64,000 bases of DNA from Candidatus Thiodubiliella endoseptemdiera (GCA_013416635.1 JACCHT010000001.1:1054001-1118000), one strand, 5' to 3'; positions 25,185-36,341 are shown, counted from the first letter of the stretch. The notes: generated from the letters alone by a model not told the origin. Numbers and translations are program-made.

Positions 25185-25664
25185 TAGTAATATACTCCTT
25201 CAACAAGTTTTAAACCGTTAGACTCTAACGTATGTAAACCACCATCGTCTAAACGAATTGACTCAGGTTCAAATGCCAATAACTCAGAATTACGCGCTTC
25301 AGCCGTAGGCTCAGCTTCGTTTCTAAAGTCAGGGATTGTAGAACCCCATGGCTTAGTAGTGATAGGTGACAAGAAATTCTTCTCACGACCATCTCTAAAT
25401 TTAATTTTCCATGCAATCGTGCCTTTTTCTTCATCACGAATTACACGAACACTGTGACCTAGCGGTGCAAAAGTCTGCGTAGCCACGAACATCAATCGCT
25501 TGATGTGGGCATGCTTTGACACATGAGTAGCATTCCCAGCACATGTTAGGTTCAATGTTAAGTGCACGACGATATTTCTTATCGATGTGCATAATGTCAG
25601 ATGGGCAGATATCTACACAATGTCCACAACCATCACAACGGGTCATATATACAAAAGTTGGCAT
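25184..25664 (-). CDS. aprB: Adenylylsulfate reductase beta subunit, one frameshift
   Basis: About 159 aa with two 4Fe-4S motifs, CDGCGHCVDICP and CWECYSCVKACP, which carry electrons between AprA and the membrane. A single extra T in a T-run near 25470 breaks the frame after VRGYADF; the next frame continues APLGHSVRVIRDEEKG without loss. A GGAGA ribosome site precedes the ATG. Confidence 0.93.
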
Positions 25665-25697
25665 ATTATTCTCCTTAGTTTAATTAATAAATAAATT

Positions 25698-26531
25698 TTA
25701 GTAGTGCTGTGGCTTTTCACGCTTGATGCCAAGACCCATATCCATAGGTGCATCTACTAACAATTCCATAGAGTGGCGTTGCTGTTGCTCAGACTCATCT
25801 CTAGTAATTGTTGGTAAGTTTTCAGCAGAACCATCCGCTTTGGTGATTCGTTTATCGTATGCAGCAAATGGCTTAAAGAACATATGTGAAAACTTAGACC
25901 AGTAAACACCGCCAAACAATGAAGCAGTAGCAAGAATGACGAAACCAAATTCCCAGCCTTTTACATTAGCACCGTTACCCGTATTAAAAGACCAAATTAA
26001 CGCAGCAACAGAAGTTGCCATTAATGACAAACTGAACGCATCTCTTTTAAGGTCAATACTAAAAGGTGAATTACCTTCGGCAACCACATCTACTTTAAAG
26101 GCAAACCAAAACCAAAAACTACCTACGAGTAACATAATCGCACCAATGTGCCATATTTGCGTCCAAGTTGCGTCAGCACCATTTGCAGTAAATATCATTA
26201 CTGCCGTTGCTGCATTAAACAAAATGAAACCGTACATAGTCAACAAGTGAACCAAACGACGCACTGGGTTATGGAACTCACCCGCTGATAAAACATCTGT
26301 TGCGATTGTTGCCGCTGCAATACCGACTTTATCGCCTGCACTCAACTGCGTTGTTGCATTTGCTTTGGCTTTCTTTGCGTTAGCAAAGAAATACTTAGCA
26401 CTTTGCTTGTGCAACATATCCATTACTGTCATTACGACAACAAGTGCAACCATTATTATTACATAAGTTTGCATTGTCTCGTATGAGATGCCCGCTTCTG
26501 CAAGCAAGGCTATTGGTGTGTTAGTGATCAT
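25698..26531 (-). CDS. aprM: AprM-type membrane anchor of APS reductase
   Basis: 277 aa with about five membrane helices (near 22-40, 92-114, 124-146, 165-182, 196-214). The His in HNPVRRLVHLL and WHIGAIML could bind haem, as in related respiratory anchors. In sulfur-oxidising bacteria without QmoABC, AprM is thought to pass electrons from AprAB to the quinone or cytochrome pool. No qmo genes are present here. Strong ribosome site AAAGGAGG. Located between sat and aprB. Confidence 0.88.
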   Translation of the reverse strand: MITNTPIALLAEAGISYETMQTYVIIMVALVVVMTVMDMLHKQSAKYFFANAKKAKANATTQLSAGDKVGIAAATIATDVLSAGEFHNPVRRLVHLLTMYGFILFNAATAVMIFTANGADATWTQIWHIGAIMLLVGSFWFWFAFKVDVVAEGNSPFSIDLKRDAFSLSLMATSVAALIWSFNTGNGANVKGWEFGFVILATASLFGGVYWSKFSHMFFKPFAAYDKRITKADGSAENLPTITRDESEQQQRHSMELLVDAPMDMGLGIKREKPQHY

Positions 26532-26579
26532 GGTTTTATTCCTCCTTTAGGTAGTTAATCACATCAAAAAAATCATCAA

Positions 26580-26604
26580 GTTTTAAAATTAGAAATTTTA
26601 AAAC
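26580..26604 (-). terminator. Hairpin between sat and aprM
   Basis: GTTTTAAAATT and its exact complement surround a 3-base loop. On the minus strand it lies after the sat stop, and a T-run follows about 7 bases later. It may attenuate read-through from sat into aprMBA or protect mRNA ends. Confidence 0.5.
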
Positions 26605-26650
26605 TCAGCAATTATATACTATTAGTCCTTTGTTTTAAATAAATTTTACT

Positions 26651-27859
26651 TTACTTAGCTGAGTGACCACTCAACTTAATTTCTACTTTGTCTTCATCTT
26701 TAATACCTGCGTAGTATGCTTGTAACACCTTGGCAACTTCAGGGCGTGAGAATTCTTCTGGTAAATCTTCACCGTCTGAAAGCATCTTACGGACTTTAGT
26801 TCCTGACAATAAAACACGATCCTTGGCTTCATGCGGGCAAGTTTTCATCGAAGACATGCCACCACATTCGTGACACCAGAAAGTCCAATCAATTTTAAGT
26901 GGCTGTGTTATTAGTGCATTATCTGCAATTTCATCAAAAATATTATGTGCATCGAATGGCCCATAATAATCATCAACACCTGCATGGTCACGACCAACAA
27001 TTAAGTGTGAACAACCATAATTTTGCCTAAATAATGCATGTAATAATGCTTCGCGAGGACCTGCGTAACGCATATCTAATGGATAACCCGACTGTAAGAT
27101 TGTGTTATCAACAAAATAGTTTTCAATTAAGACTGAAATTGCTTCTGAACGCACATCGGCAGGAATATCACCCGCTTTAAGCCCGCCTAAAACTGAATGA
27201 ATCATTACACCATCACAAATTTCTACTGCGATTTTCGCCAAATATTCGTGTGAACGGTGCATTGGATTACGCGTTTGAAAGGCAGCAACTGTCTTCCACC
27301 CTTTGTCATCAAAATAAGCACGCGTCTCAGCAGGTGTCATATATAAATCGCCGAACTTTGCAGGAAAGCCACCGTCAGATAATACTTTGATAGGACCTGC
27401 AAGATTATATTTACCTTGTGCCTGAACCATTACTACACCTGGGTGTGCATCTTCGGTAGTTTTAAAAACAGTTTCACATTCGTGGTCCTTGTCAATGGTA
27501 TATTTCTCAGTAACAGTCATCGTTGCTAAAACTTCACCAGATTTACTACTTGCAATTGCAATTTCATCTCCTGCTTTAACGGCTTCATTGTCAGTTGAAA
27601 GTGTTACAGGAATTGGCCAAAACAACCCATTGGTCATTGTCATATTATCACAAACACCTTTCCAATCTGCTTCGCCCATAAAACCATCTAATGGATTAAA
27701 CCCGCCAATACCCAACATAACGATATCGCCTTCCTCTCTAGAAGAACATGTAATTTTTGTTAATGATTTTGCTCTCGCTAACTCTGCTGTTAAAGCATCG
27801 CCTGATAGTGCTAGCGCCTTGATTGTATCGCTACCATGTGGTGGGACTAATTTTGACAT
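26651..27859 (-). CDS. sat: ATP sulfurylase (dissimilatory type)
   Basis: 402 aa, full length. Conserved nucleotide and sulfate sites [14 protein letters not shown] (QxRN and HxxH) and [13 protein letters not shown] are present, with a Cys-rich [15 protein letters not shown] motif typical of dissimilatory Sat proteins. In sulfur oxidation it makes ATP and sulfate from APS and pyrophosphate. First gene of the sat-aprM-aprB-aprA operon. Confidence 0.96.
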   Translation of the reverse strand: MSKLVPPHGSDTIKALALSGDALTAELARAKSLTKITCSSREEGDIVMLGIGGFNPLDGFMGEADWKGVCDNMTMTNGLFWPIPVTLSTDNEAVKAGDEIAIASSKSGEVLATMTVTEKYTIDKDHECETVFKTTEDAHPGVVMVQAQGKYNLAGPIKVLSDGGFPAKFGDLYMTPAETRAYFDDKGWKTVAAFQTRNPMHRSHEYLAKIAVEICDGVMIHSVLGGLKAGDIPADVRSEAISVLIENYFVDNTILQSGYPLDMRYAGPREALLHALFRQNYGCSHLIVGRDHAGVDDYYGPFDAHNIFDEIADNALITQPLKIDWTFWCHECGGMSSMKTCPHEAKDRVLLSGTKVRKMLSDGEDLPEEFSRPEVAKVLQAYYAGIKDEDKVEIKLSGHSAK

Positions 27860-27890
27860 ACCTCATCCTCTATTTAATTTAAAGAGGGAA

Positions 27891-27921
27891 ATTATACCGA
27901 ATAGTGGTTTTTTGATGGCAA
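27891..27921 (-). promoter_or_regulatory. Candidate promoter of sat-apr operon
   Basis: TATAAT (27891-27896) lies 32 bp upstream of the sat ATG, with TTGCCA (27916-27921) 19 bp further upstream. A GAGG ribosome site precedes the ATG. The spacing is slightly long but the -10 is perfect. Confidence 0.6.
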
Positions 27922-27925
27922 TATT

Positions 27926-28405
27926 TTACAGTTTAATTTTAAACTTAACCCGTTGAGTGCCGTCCTTAGATTTCGTGGCAATAATTTTGTCTTTGTTGAT
28001 ATCGTAATTCAAAACACCGCCACTAAAGGAATCAAAGCCTTGAATCAGGTGTGCACCTCCTTTAAGTCGCACCAATTTCTTATCAATAAAATAGATGATC
28101 TTCTGTGCTTTCGCCTCAATAAATCGCGGTTGATTGGGCTGATTTTGCTTGTAATGAGCGGGATTTTTTTTAGTGCCGATAGCAATTACTTTGGTAATAG
28201 CCTGATTTCTGCTAAAAATTTGTATTGTCTCAGCGTTGATAGTCAGATCTCCCTGCACAATTTGTGCATCGCCCATATAAATACTTAGCCCCAAACGCTC
28301 ATCAACCACTACTGTATAGGCTTTAACCTCGACTGGGATTTTGTCATCAAGCAATGCTTGTGCCGAAAAAGGCAACAACAATAAAAGGTAAATAATCTTA
28401 TTCAT
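27926..28405 (-). CDS. lptA: LPS transport periplasmic protein LptA
   Basis: About 159 aa with an N-terminal signal (MNKIIYLLLLLPFSAQA). The OstA-type beta repeat is visible: GDAQIVQGDLTINAETIQIF, then EAKAQKIIYF and FDSFSGGVLNYD. It forms the periplasmic bridge carrying LPS from LptC to LptD. The start at MNKIIY is preferred to an earlier ATG at 28417 because it gives a clean signal peptide. It overlaps lptC by 8 bp. Confidence 0.88.
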   Translation of the reverse strand: MNKIIYLLLLLPFSAQALLDDKIPVEVKAYTVVVDERLGLSIYMGDAQIVQGDLTINAETIQIFSRNQAITKVIAIGTKKNPAHYKQNQPNQPRFIEAKAQKIIYFIDKKLVRLKGGAHLIQGFDSFSGGVLNYDINKDKIIATKSKDGTQRVKFKIKL

Positions 28406-29345
28406 AACGACCAACAACGCCCCCTGTTAATCTCACCTTTTGGTCTTTAGCATCATAACGCATGCCTTTTTTTGCACGAATATCTGAAATTTTTGATTGA
28501 TAATGCACTTTTTCTGTGGTTCTGTAAATATCATGCCCTTTTGATTGGTCAATGGTGAGTGTTTTAGTATCAATTTTTGTGCCTGATTTTTGTAAGATTT
28601 TAACTTTACCAAGCAGGGTAGCAATACCTTTATTCATATCCATATCCAAGCCTTGAGAGTCAATTTTATTACCCGATGCTAAATAAGTAGTCTTGTGTTT
28701 AGAGTAATAACGCTTCTTTGATTTGGCCTGGTCAATGAACAAATTACGGGTTAATATTTTTTGTCCGCTGTCTTGATTAATGATGGTTTTACCGATTAAG
28801 CGCATTTTATCATCTATGGCTTTCATCCGCATACCTTGGGCGATAACTTGTGCGGTTTTGTCTAAATAAACAATTTGTTTGTCGCTCATTAAATCATTGG
28901 TCTTGGTATTAATTGACAGTTCTTTGGCGTTGATTTGGTAATTAATGCCGGATTTGGAATTGATATCAACTTTACCGTTAAATTTAATCTTTCCATCATC
29001 TAAATAATTAGCTCGTTTTGAAGTTAGGGTGTAGATTTCTTCTCCTTTGGCATTATAGGTAATTACTTTTGGGTCTAATAGTAAAGCAGGCTCGTCTTTA
29101 AAATTATAATATTTATCAGCTTCCACAAAATGGACTAATTGTTGCTTTTCATTAAAACTTTGCAATACAAATTGGTTGATTTTTTCAATGTAATTGGTAA
29201 TTTCGTCCGGATCGGCCACTTTTTGTTCGTCCGAAGTAAATATTGAAAAAACCAATGATATAAAAAGCCATATAATGCCGATAAGCACTATAATAACGCC
29301 CGTGAATAACAAATTTCTTCTTAAATGAAAACTAATTTTTTGCAT
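28398..29345 (-). CDS. lptC: LptC with a long C-terminal OstA-like extension
   Basis: 315 aa. One membrane helix at about 14-34 (VIIVLIGIIWLFISLVFSIF), then the periplasmic LptC part with TYNAKGEEIYTLTSKRA. E. coli LptC is 191 aa; here about 120 further residues repeat the LptA/OstA pattern (LASGNKIDSQGLDMDMN, VRLTGGV). The extra repeats could lengthen the periplasmic bridge or replace part of LptA. Coupled to lptA by an 8-bp overlap. Its start overlaps the start of thiE on the other strand by 21 bp. Confidence 0.82.
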   Translation of the reverse strand: MQKISFHLRRNLLFTGVIIVLIGIIWLFISLVFSIFTSDEQKVADPDEITNYIEKINQFVLQSFNEKQQLVHFVEADKYYNFKDEPALLLDPKVITYNAKGEEIYTLTSKRANYLDDGKIKFNGKVDINSKSGINYQINAKELSINTKTNDLMSDKQIVYLDKTAQVIAQGMRMKAIDDKMRLIGKTIINQDSGQKILTRNLFIDQAKSKKRYYSKHKTTYLASGNKIDSQGLDMDMNKGIATLLGKVKILQKSGTKIDTKTLTIDQSKGHDIYRTTEKVHYQSKISDIRAKKGMRYDAKDQKVRLTGGVVGRYE

Positions 29346-29903
29346 AATATAAGTGGTATTTACGCTATCACGCCAAGCCGTGCCTTAAACCTTGACGCTA
29401 TTGAAAAAGTGATTGTTCAACATCACATCAGTATTTTACAATATCGACATAAAACGGTGGATACAAAAACGCAATTCAATGAAACGACACAACTACAGCA
29501 GTTGTGTGCAAAACATCATACTTTATTTATTCTCAATGATGACATTAACCTTGTGCAAAAAATAGCCGCTGATGGTGTGCATCTTGGCAAAAATGATGTA
29601 TCAACTCAACAAGCGCGTGCACAACTCGGTGCGGACGCTGTCATTGGGGTATCGTGCTATAACGATATTTCTTTGGCGCAAATGGCACAACAACAAGGAG
29701 CGGATTATGTGGCATTTGGTGCTTTATTTTCATCATTAACCAAACCTAATGCACCAAAATGTGGCTTAGACATTATCAGACAAGCGAAAAAAATCCTGAC
29801 TATTCCAATTGTCGGCATTGGTGGCATTGATTTTAATAATCAACAATCTGCTTTAGATGCAGGCTGTAATAGTGTGGCAATGATTAATGCTTTATGGAAT
29901 TAA
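29325..29903 (+). CDS. thiE: Thiamine-phosphate synthase
   Basis: 192 aa TIM barrel. Conserved motifs are ILQYRHK, FILNDD, DGVHLGKND, GVSCYND, GADYVAFGALFSSLTKP and VGIGGI. It couples the pyrimidine and thiazole halves of thiamine. The stop TAA lies in the target duplication of the MITE that follows immediately. Confidence 0.92.
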   Translation: MKTNFLHNISGIYAITPSRALNLDAIEKVIVQHHISILQYRHKTVDTKTQFNETTQLQQLCAKHHTLFILNDDINLVQKIAADGVHLGKNDVSTQQARAQLGADAVIGVSCYNDISLAQMAQQQGADYVAFGALFSSLTKPNAPKCGLDIIRQAKKILTIPIVGIGGIDFNNQQSALDAGCNSVAMINALWN

Positions 29904-30064
29904 GAGACCTTTGCATAAATAGGGATGATTAGCAAAATGACAGATTTTATTAAATTGGAAATTTTTTAAATCCACTCCTAGCAGGGCTAAGGGTGTTTTT
30001 AAAAAGTTTGTAATTTGATGAAAGATGGCGTTTTGATGATTATTCATATTTATGCAAAGGTCTC
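29904..30064 (-). repeat. MITE copy 6 (161 bp)
   Basis: Perfect ATTAA duplication at 29899-29903 and 30065-30069. It separates two convergent genes, thiE and the helicase, whose stop codons both use the duplicated ATTAA. Confidence 0.95.
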
Positions 30065-30065
30065 A

Positions 30066-33000
30066 TTAAGTAATTTCAATTAATTGGCTAACGCTCGGAC
30101 AATATAACGCACAACGCACTGGATACTCATAAATGTCAGACATTGCAGTTTTATAAAATAACAGTTGCTTGCTGTGTTGTTTTTGTTGGCGTTTGATGAA
30201 TGTATCCAACAATTCGCCTTCATTAAGTTCGGCAGTTTTAAAATCAATCACCCACAGTGTACCTTCATCAACAAACAATCTGTCAATAGCAATAGTGCGT
30301 CCATTAACAAAAAATGCCGCTTCATTTTGTGCCAGTTCTCTGTCTTTGAACAGCCATTCAAATTGCGTGTCATTTTTGGTATTCTCCAATAATTTCAGAA
30401 TAAACCTCTGCCAATGCTCAATTTCACTCGATGCTGTGCCAATTTCAATCAGGCGATTGCGTATATTATCAACACTCGGATTAAACAACTTTTGTTCATA
30501 ATATCGATGCACCAAAGTCCCTAAGGCACTTTTAAATAAGCGTTCAAAATTTTGTCGATATTCAACTCTTTCGCCTTCTGTTTGGACTTGATTAGTTGGT
30601 GTTTTTAATTCAGCAAAGCGTTGCAATTGCAATACTGCCGAAGACTCAACCGTATCAGGTGTTTCATCAATATCATCAAAATAATGCGAAAAAAATGGTG
30701 CTAACAATGTCAACAAAGTGTTTTTAGCAACATTGCCCGATTTATTTACCGCACCCAATAAGTGTAAATTGCTTCTAGCACGCGTCATTGCCACATACAA
30801 TAAACGCATACTTTCAAAATAATCTTGTCTTGACTCAATAAATTTCAAATAATTATAAGCCCCACTATCACTCGCATCCATCGCTGATTTGACGGGGGCT
30901 AATAACAAAGAATTATTAGAAAATTCACGCAAGTGAATGATAGGAGAATCCGCATTTCTCGGACTTCTGCCCAAACCAGGGATTATCACCGTATCAAATT
31001 CCAAACCCTTAGATTGATGAATAGTCATCAACTTTACCTGTGCAGTGTCGCTCGGCGCATACAGACTTTCTATCGCACTTTGAATGGTCTTAACATTCAG
31101 CCTTTGCTGCTGTTCGCAATCATAAATAATACGCAAAAATTTATCCTTAATCGCTAACTCAACTTCCGACAAAACATCATTTGTATAACCCAATTGATTA
31201 ATCGCATCAGTCAGTAATTCCACAAAATTAAATCGCCCCTGATTATTGATAATGTCCTGCAAACAAAGGCGTAAATGCTGGGCGCGTTTTTGCCCATCTG
31301 CACTCAATTTTGATAAAATTTCTTGCTTATTTAATTGCTCATAAATAATGCAGTCATCTTTTTCAGACAACACCAACAAATCACTCAAAACCAATCCACA
31401 CCACGGCGCACGCAAAACACTCAACCATGCCAATTTATCGCCAAGGTGTAATAATGCCTTGGTCAGTGCAAACAAATCACGGGTCAACAAATGATTTTGC
31501 AATCGGATAATATCCACTGATTCAAATTCGATATTATCGCATTTAAGTTGCTGTGTAATATGTGCCAAATGGTTACGCGTACGCACCAAAATTGCCACCG
31601 TGCCGCTTGCATTTTTTACCAACGCATTTTTAACCGCACCACTCACCGCCTTGTGCTTCAAGCAAGTATTGGTCGTGTGCAAAGGGGTGAAAAGTGATGG
31701 CTTGTTCCTCGGTTACCTCTGAATTTGCCGTCGATGAGGAGTAAGAAATTGCCCCCTGATGTACTTCATCATTTTTTGGAAAAATACCTTGGAAAATCTC
31801 GTTATTACCCTTCACAATACTCTGCGATGAACGGAAATTTGTCTCTAGTACCAACGATATTGGCTGCAGTTGAGCAATACCCTTGTCTCGAACTTGCAAA
31901 AATAATCCCACTTGCGATTCTCTAAATCGGTAAATTGACTGCATCGGATCGCCCACCAAAAACAGCGTTTTGCCATCACCTGTCTGCCATTCGCTCATCA
32001 TTTTTTCAAGAGTATTAAACTGCGACGCTGAGGTGTCTTGAAACTCATCAATTAATAAATGTTGCACTTTATAATCCAAAAACAGAGCAATATCACTCAC
32101 GCCCACCTGATCATCCAGTGCCTGATTGGCATTCAATGCCACCTCAATAAAATCGTGCATTTGCTGGTCTTCAAAATAAATATTGAGTTGCGCCACGCAC
32201 AGTTTTAACACTTGTGCAATCGTCTTTAAAGTGTCCGCCTGTGCCTGAGAGAAATCAATATCGGGCAAGACATTTAATTGTTGCAAACCTTCTCTTAGCG
32301 CTTCGTTAAAAATATTTGTTGGTAATTTTTTTTCCAAAGTCTTGCGCCAAGTACCCTTTTTGGTCAAACAGAAATCACTCATCAATTGCCATTTTTCCAA
32401 ATCTAGATAATCAGCATTCGGCAAAGATACAACCTTGTTGTAGTCTAAATTATTACTAGACAACATCAACGCAAAAAATTCCTCACCAAAACACGGTTCT
32501 GCCAAACTATGCAATGCCTGCAAATGCTCCAAAATAATGCGTTTTGCACTATCTTGCAATATCTGTAAATCCAACACATTATCTTGATACAAGCGCCCCA
32601 ACCACTGGTCGCGTTTGGACAACATCTGCATCACCAAACCTTCAAACTTATTAACATTATTATCCAAATGCAATAATAAATGCCTAATATCCTTGCCATA
32701 ATCCGCATCATCAATCATCTTCAAAGTCTCACGCGCCGCATACTGATAAGCCCAATCACGCTCCCACTGCTGTGCCATAATTTGGCGGGGGACTAGTTGC
32801 TTTGGCAATGGATAACGATTGGTAATCAAACTATACAACCCGTCAATGGTAGATATTTTCAGCCGTTTCGGATTTTGCAACAAATCCCACCCCTGCTTAT
32901 CTGAATGCTGAATAACTGCCCTTGCTAAATCATAAGTAACCTGTTTATGTGGCTCTTCTGGACGAGATTGCTTAGTCAATTTTAACGCCGACAACACTCG

Positions 33001-33189
33001 ATGCGTCATCTCATCTACCGCCTTATTCGTAAATGTCATCGCAATCACATTCTCAGGCTCAGTGCAATTTGCTAATAATTTTAGATACCGTTGTGTGAGT
33101 AATTCCGTCTTTCCCGACCCCGCAGGCGCTTGCACAATAAAAGACTGGCTAATGTCTAGGGCTTGTTGGCGTTGGGTTTGATCATTCAT
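30066..33189 (-). CDS. UvrD/RecB-type helicase-nuclease (AddA-like), one frameshift
   Basis: About 1040 aa. Superfamily 1 helicase motifs: I, QAPAGSGKTELLTQRYL; Ia, AMTFTNKAV; II, LLIDEFQDTS; III, LVGDPMQSIYRF; V, TIHQSKGLEFDTV; VI, LLYVAMTRAR. The C-terminus carries a PD-(D/E)xK nuclease with AIDRLF and WVIDFKTAE. This fits AddA or a RecB-like double-strand-break repair enzyme; no addB or recC is in the window. A one-base loss near 31652 splits the frame between motifs IV and V. The start overlaps the preceding rloB-like stop (ATGA), and its 5' end is duplicated at 35890-36341. Confidence 0.85.
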
Positions 33190-33782
33190 TTTATCTTTTG
33201 TAAATATTCTACTAATTCATTAACATTAGTATATGGATTGTTTTTTGCATTTTCACACGCAGTTGGTATTTTACCTTTTAAATCATTAAAGATAATTTCT
33301 GACTTTTTGTAATTTGGAAAATATTTTCTAAAATTCCCATCTTTTCTAAGTCCATCAAAATTAACAAATGGCTTATCGGTTTTTATAAAATGAAGTAACA
33401 ACCAAAACTCAAAACAAGGCTCTGAAAAAGCATAATGATATACACCTTTTGGTTTCTTTATTTGATTGATTGTGCCTTTGGTTTCTTGATATTTTGGATG
33501 CGTGTCTTTATCAAAAACACAATAAACTCTGTCGTATGGATTACCTTCTTTTTTGGATTTTTGATAAAGTTCTTTTGCTTCTCTGAGTAAACTATCAGGT
33601 GTTGTTTGTTTAATATCTAATATTTGAATATTAACAGTGCTCAATTTTAAATCTTTAATTAACTCGTTGAAATAATTAATTTCAGTTTTCTTACCCTCAC
33701 AAACAATTAAAACTCTATCATAAGGTTGCCTTATATCCGTTTTTCTAGGGCTGTATCGTGGCTTCGGTCTGCGTTTTGCCAT
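33186..33782 (-). CDS. RloB-like protein, defence cassette
   Basis: 198 aa, basic N-terminus. RVLIVCEGKKTEINYF followed by VYCVFDKDTH gives the Glu and Asp-x-Asp pattern of TOPRIM-like nucleases. FSEPCFEFWLLLHF is a typical RloB/Abi motif. RloB proteins occur with an RloA ATPase in defence islands, probably as nuclease effector. Its start overlaps the stop of the ATPase gene by one base and its end overlaps the helicase start, so the cassette sits without a gap. Confidence 0.8.
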   Translation of the reverse strand: MAKRRPKPRYSPRKTDIRQPYDRVLIVCEGKKTEINYFNELIKDLKLSTVNIQILDIKQTTPDSLLREAKELYQKSKKEGNPYDRVYCVFDKDTHPKYQETKGTINQIKKPKGVYHYAFSEPCFEFWLLLHFIKTDKPFVNFDGLRKDGNFRKYFPNYKKSEIIFNDLKGKIPTACENAKNNPYTNVNELVEYLQKIK

Positions 33783-34936
33783 TAACTTCTCAAATACGGC
33801 ACAGCACCATAGCGACCTGAAAGGTAGAATTTTTCTATATTTTCATGTCCCTTACGCACCGAAAAATCAGCCAAAGAAAATAATTCTGTGGCATTATCTT
33901 CTTTTTCACAAAACCACACTTGATCACGGCGAAAAACTTCTTGGTCAAGCAATGAGGTTTCGTGGGTTACAAAAATTAACTGCGCACCATTTTTGTTAAG
34001 TTCTGGATTATGAAACATATTGACCAAATGCGCCACCAGTTTTGGATGCAAACTATTTTGTAATTCATCTAATACCAATGTCAATCCACGCTGAAGCGCA
34101 TTTATCCAGTACACTGAACTATAAAATATTTTCTGCGTTCCCTTTGATTCTCTACAAAGATTAAATTTTATTTTATCGCCATCTTTAGATTGGCGATAAG
34201 TGCTAATATCAAACTCGTCTGGCGATGGGTCCAAACTCTCTTTAATGTCAAAATCAATAATGGCATCATCTGCCATTTGTAAAAAATCAATCACTAGTTT
34301 TTTAGATTGATGAAATATCTGGGTATCCTCTATATAATAAAATTCGTGTAATTCAAATACTGTTTTAATATGTGCCTTTATTTCAATCAGTTTTTTAGCG
34401 TTCAATGAAATAGCAGTTGTTAAGAACAAAGACTTATCCTTTGTGCTTTCTTGCCAAGTTTTTTTATTGCCCTTTAAAGCAGTTACTGCACCCCAATTAT
34501 TAGTATCAGTTCGCTCTATCAAAGACTGTGGTCGCCCTTTTGGGTATTGATAAAGCCATTCATCAACAACCCTGTCTTTTGTTGCAGAAAACCCATAAAC
34601 ATAGCGCACACCATCGCCAATAAAATCAATTTCAAACTCTGCAGGCAAGCTTTTATTTTCTGTTGATAGTAAAAAAGGTTCCACAGAATCTAGCTGAAAA
34701 AAGAGAGAATTACCAATAATTTCAACCATTGTTTCCATTGCTGAAACTAAGTTAGACTTACCACTCGCATTCGCACCATAAATCACAGCACTGTTAAGCA
34801 CATCTAGCGTTTTACCTGTGGACAGGGTGACGGTTGTAAAATTATTGGGCAGTTCGTTCTTTTTGGTTTTTAACAAACTAAGCGTTTGTTTCTCCTTAAT
34901 GGATCGAAAATTAGTAACACTGAATTCTAAAAGCAT
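33782..34936 (-). CDS. RloA-like AAA ATPase, defence cassette
   Basis: 384 aa. It starts with LEFSVTNFRSIKEKQTLSLL, as in OLD/RloA ABC-type ATPases. Walker A is YGANASGKSNLVSAM, Walker B is LVLDELQNSLHPKLV, and the H-loop is FVTHET. Partner of the RloB-like gene, with TAATG-type coupling. Known RloAB pairs act in anti-phage defence; the trigger is unknown. Upstream 231 bp (34937-35167) holds no gene and probably the promoter. Confidence 0.82.
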   Translation of the reverse strand: MLLEFSVTNFRSIKEKQTLSLLKTKKNELPNNFTTVTLSTGKTLDVLNSAVIYGANASGKSNLVSAMETMVEIIGNSLFFQLDSVEPFLLSTENKSLPAEFEIDFIGDGVRYVYGFSATKDRVVDEWLYQYPKGRPQSLIERTDTNNWGAVTALKGNKKTWQESTKDKSLFLTTAISLNAKKLIEIKAHIKTVFELHEFYYIEDTQIFHQSKKLVIDFLQMADDAIIDFDIKESLDPSPDEFDISTYRQSKDGDKIKFNLCRESKGTQKIFYSSVYWINALQRGLTLVLDELQNSLHPKLVAHLVNMFHNPELNKNGAQLIFVTHETSLLDQEVFRRDQVWFCEKEDNATELFSLADFSVRKGHENIEKFYLSGRYGAVPYLRS

Positions 34937-35167
34937 ATCTAAATCACATTAAAATTGAATTAAAATAAACATTTTAACATTATTTGTCAAAAATACAATT
35001 TTATTTAACATATAAATCAATTTTAATAAAGAATTGTTCATTATTTTCACCACCCTTCATATTTCCTTTAAAAGCCCTTTATTTCAATTTTTAACTAAAT
35101 TAAACCTCTATTTTGTCTGTTTTTTAACCAAAACCTAACTTTATTTCACTTTTAACCCTATTTTAAA

Positions 35168-36341
35168 TTACATTTCATCAGGCGCACTCACACCCAACAA
35201 CCCCAAACCATTTTGAAGTATTTGTTTTGTGGCTTTCACCAATTCTAAACGACTGGCTTGTAAGGTTTTATCTGCAATTAAAAAATCACAATTATTGTAA
35301 TAACTATGGAAATCGCCCGCCAAATCACGCAAATAATAGGCCAGTAAATGGGGCTCGTAATTGAGGGCTGAGGTTTTTACTATGTCGCTATAACGACTGA
35401 GTTGCTTTATCAACGCTTGCTCATATTCATTATTAAGTAGCGTCAAATCTGGCGTTTGATTACCCTGCGCTTTACTAAGCACCGAACAAATACGCGCATG
35501 AGCATATTGAATATAAAACACAGGATTTTCATTAGTTTTAGACTTTGCCAAATCCAAGTCAAAATCCATATGCTGCTCCGATTTACGCAAAATATAGAAA
35601 AAACGCGCCGCATCGTTACCCACTTCATAACGCAATTCTCTTAAAGTTACAAACTTGCCACTACGAGTGGACATCTTCAACTTTTCGCCCCCTCGATATA
35701 AATGCACCATCTGCGAAAGCAATACTTTCAGTTTTTCAGGGTCGTTTCCAAGTGCCTTAATAGACGCTTTAACACGGGCAATATAGCCATGATGATCCGC
35801 CCCCCAAATGTCAACAATCGTCCCATAACCGCGTTCAAGTTTTTCAAAATGATAGGCAATATCTGAGGCAAAATAAGTGTGCATGCCATAATCCGTATCA
35901 TCAATCATCTTCAAAGTCTCACGCGCCGCATACTGATAAGCCCAATCACGCTCCCACTGCTGTGCCATAATTTGGCGGGGGACTAGTTGCTTTGTCAATG
36001 GTAGATATTTTCAGCCGTTTCGGATTTTGCAACAAATCCCACCCCTGCTTATCTGAATGCTGAATAACTGCCCTTGCTAAATCATAAGTAACCTGTTTAT
36101 GTGGCTCTTCTGGACGAGATTGCTTAGTCAATTTTAACGCTGACAACACTCGATGCGTCATCTCATCCACCGCCTTATTCGTAAATGTCATCGCAATCAC
36201 ATTCTCAGGCTCAGTGCAATTTGCTAATAATTTTAGATACCGTTGTGTGAGTAATTCCGTCTTTCCCGACCCCGCAGGCGCTTGCACGATAAAAGACTGG
36301 CTAATGTCTAGGGCTTGCTGGCGTTGAGTTAAATCATCCAC
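35168..36341 (-). pseudogene. Chimera: helicase 5' fragment joined to argS 3' fragment
   Basis: From 36341 to about 35890 it copies the start of the helicase gene at 33189 (MDDLTQRQQALDIS versus MNDQTQRQQALDIS, then almost identical). A 38-bp deletion near 35997 removes part of it. At 35884-35889 the sequence switches, through the shared TGCCAT, to argS and then copies argS to its stop (compare 38036-38755). The argS part is nearly identical for about 560 bp and then diverges in the last 150 bp ([12 protein letters not shown] versus [12 protein letters not shown]). It encodes no complete enzyme. Confidence 0.93.

Noticed and set aside
31725..31925. Plus-strand frame inside the helicase
   Set aside because: It is opposite a well-conserved helicase region and has no family features.
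35168..35998. Open frame reading through the helicase/argS junction as a new fusion protein
   Set aside because: The frame is continuous only by chance at the junction. It lacks the helicase motifs after Ia and the argS catalytic HIGH region, so I treat it as debris.
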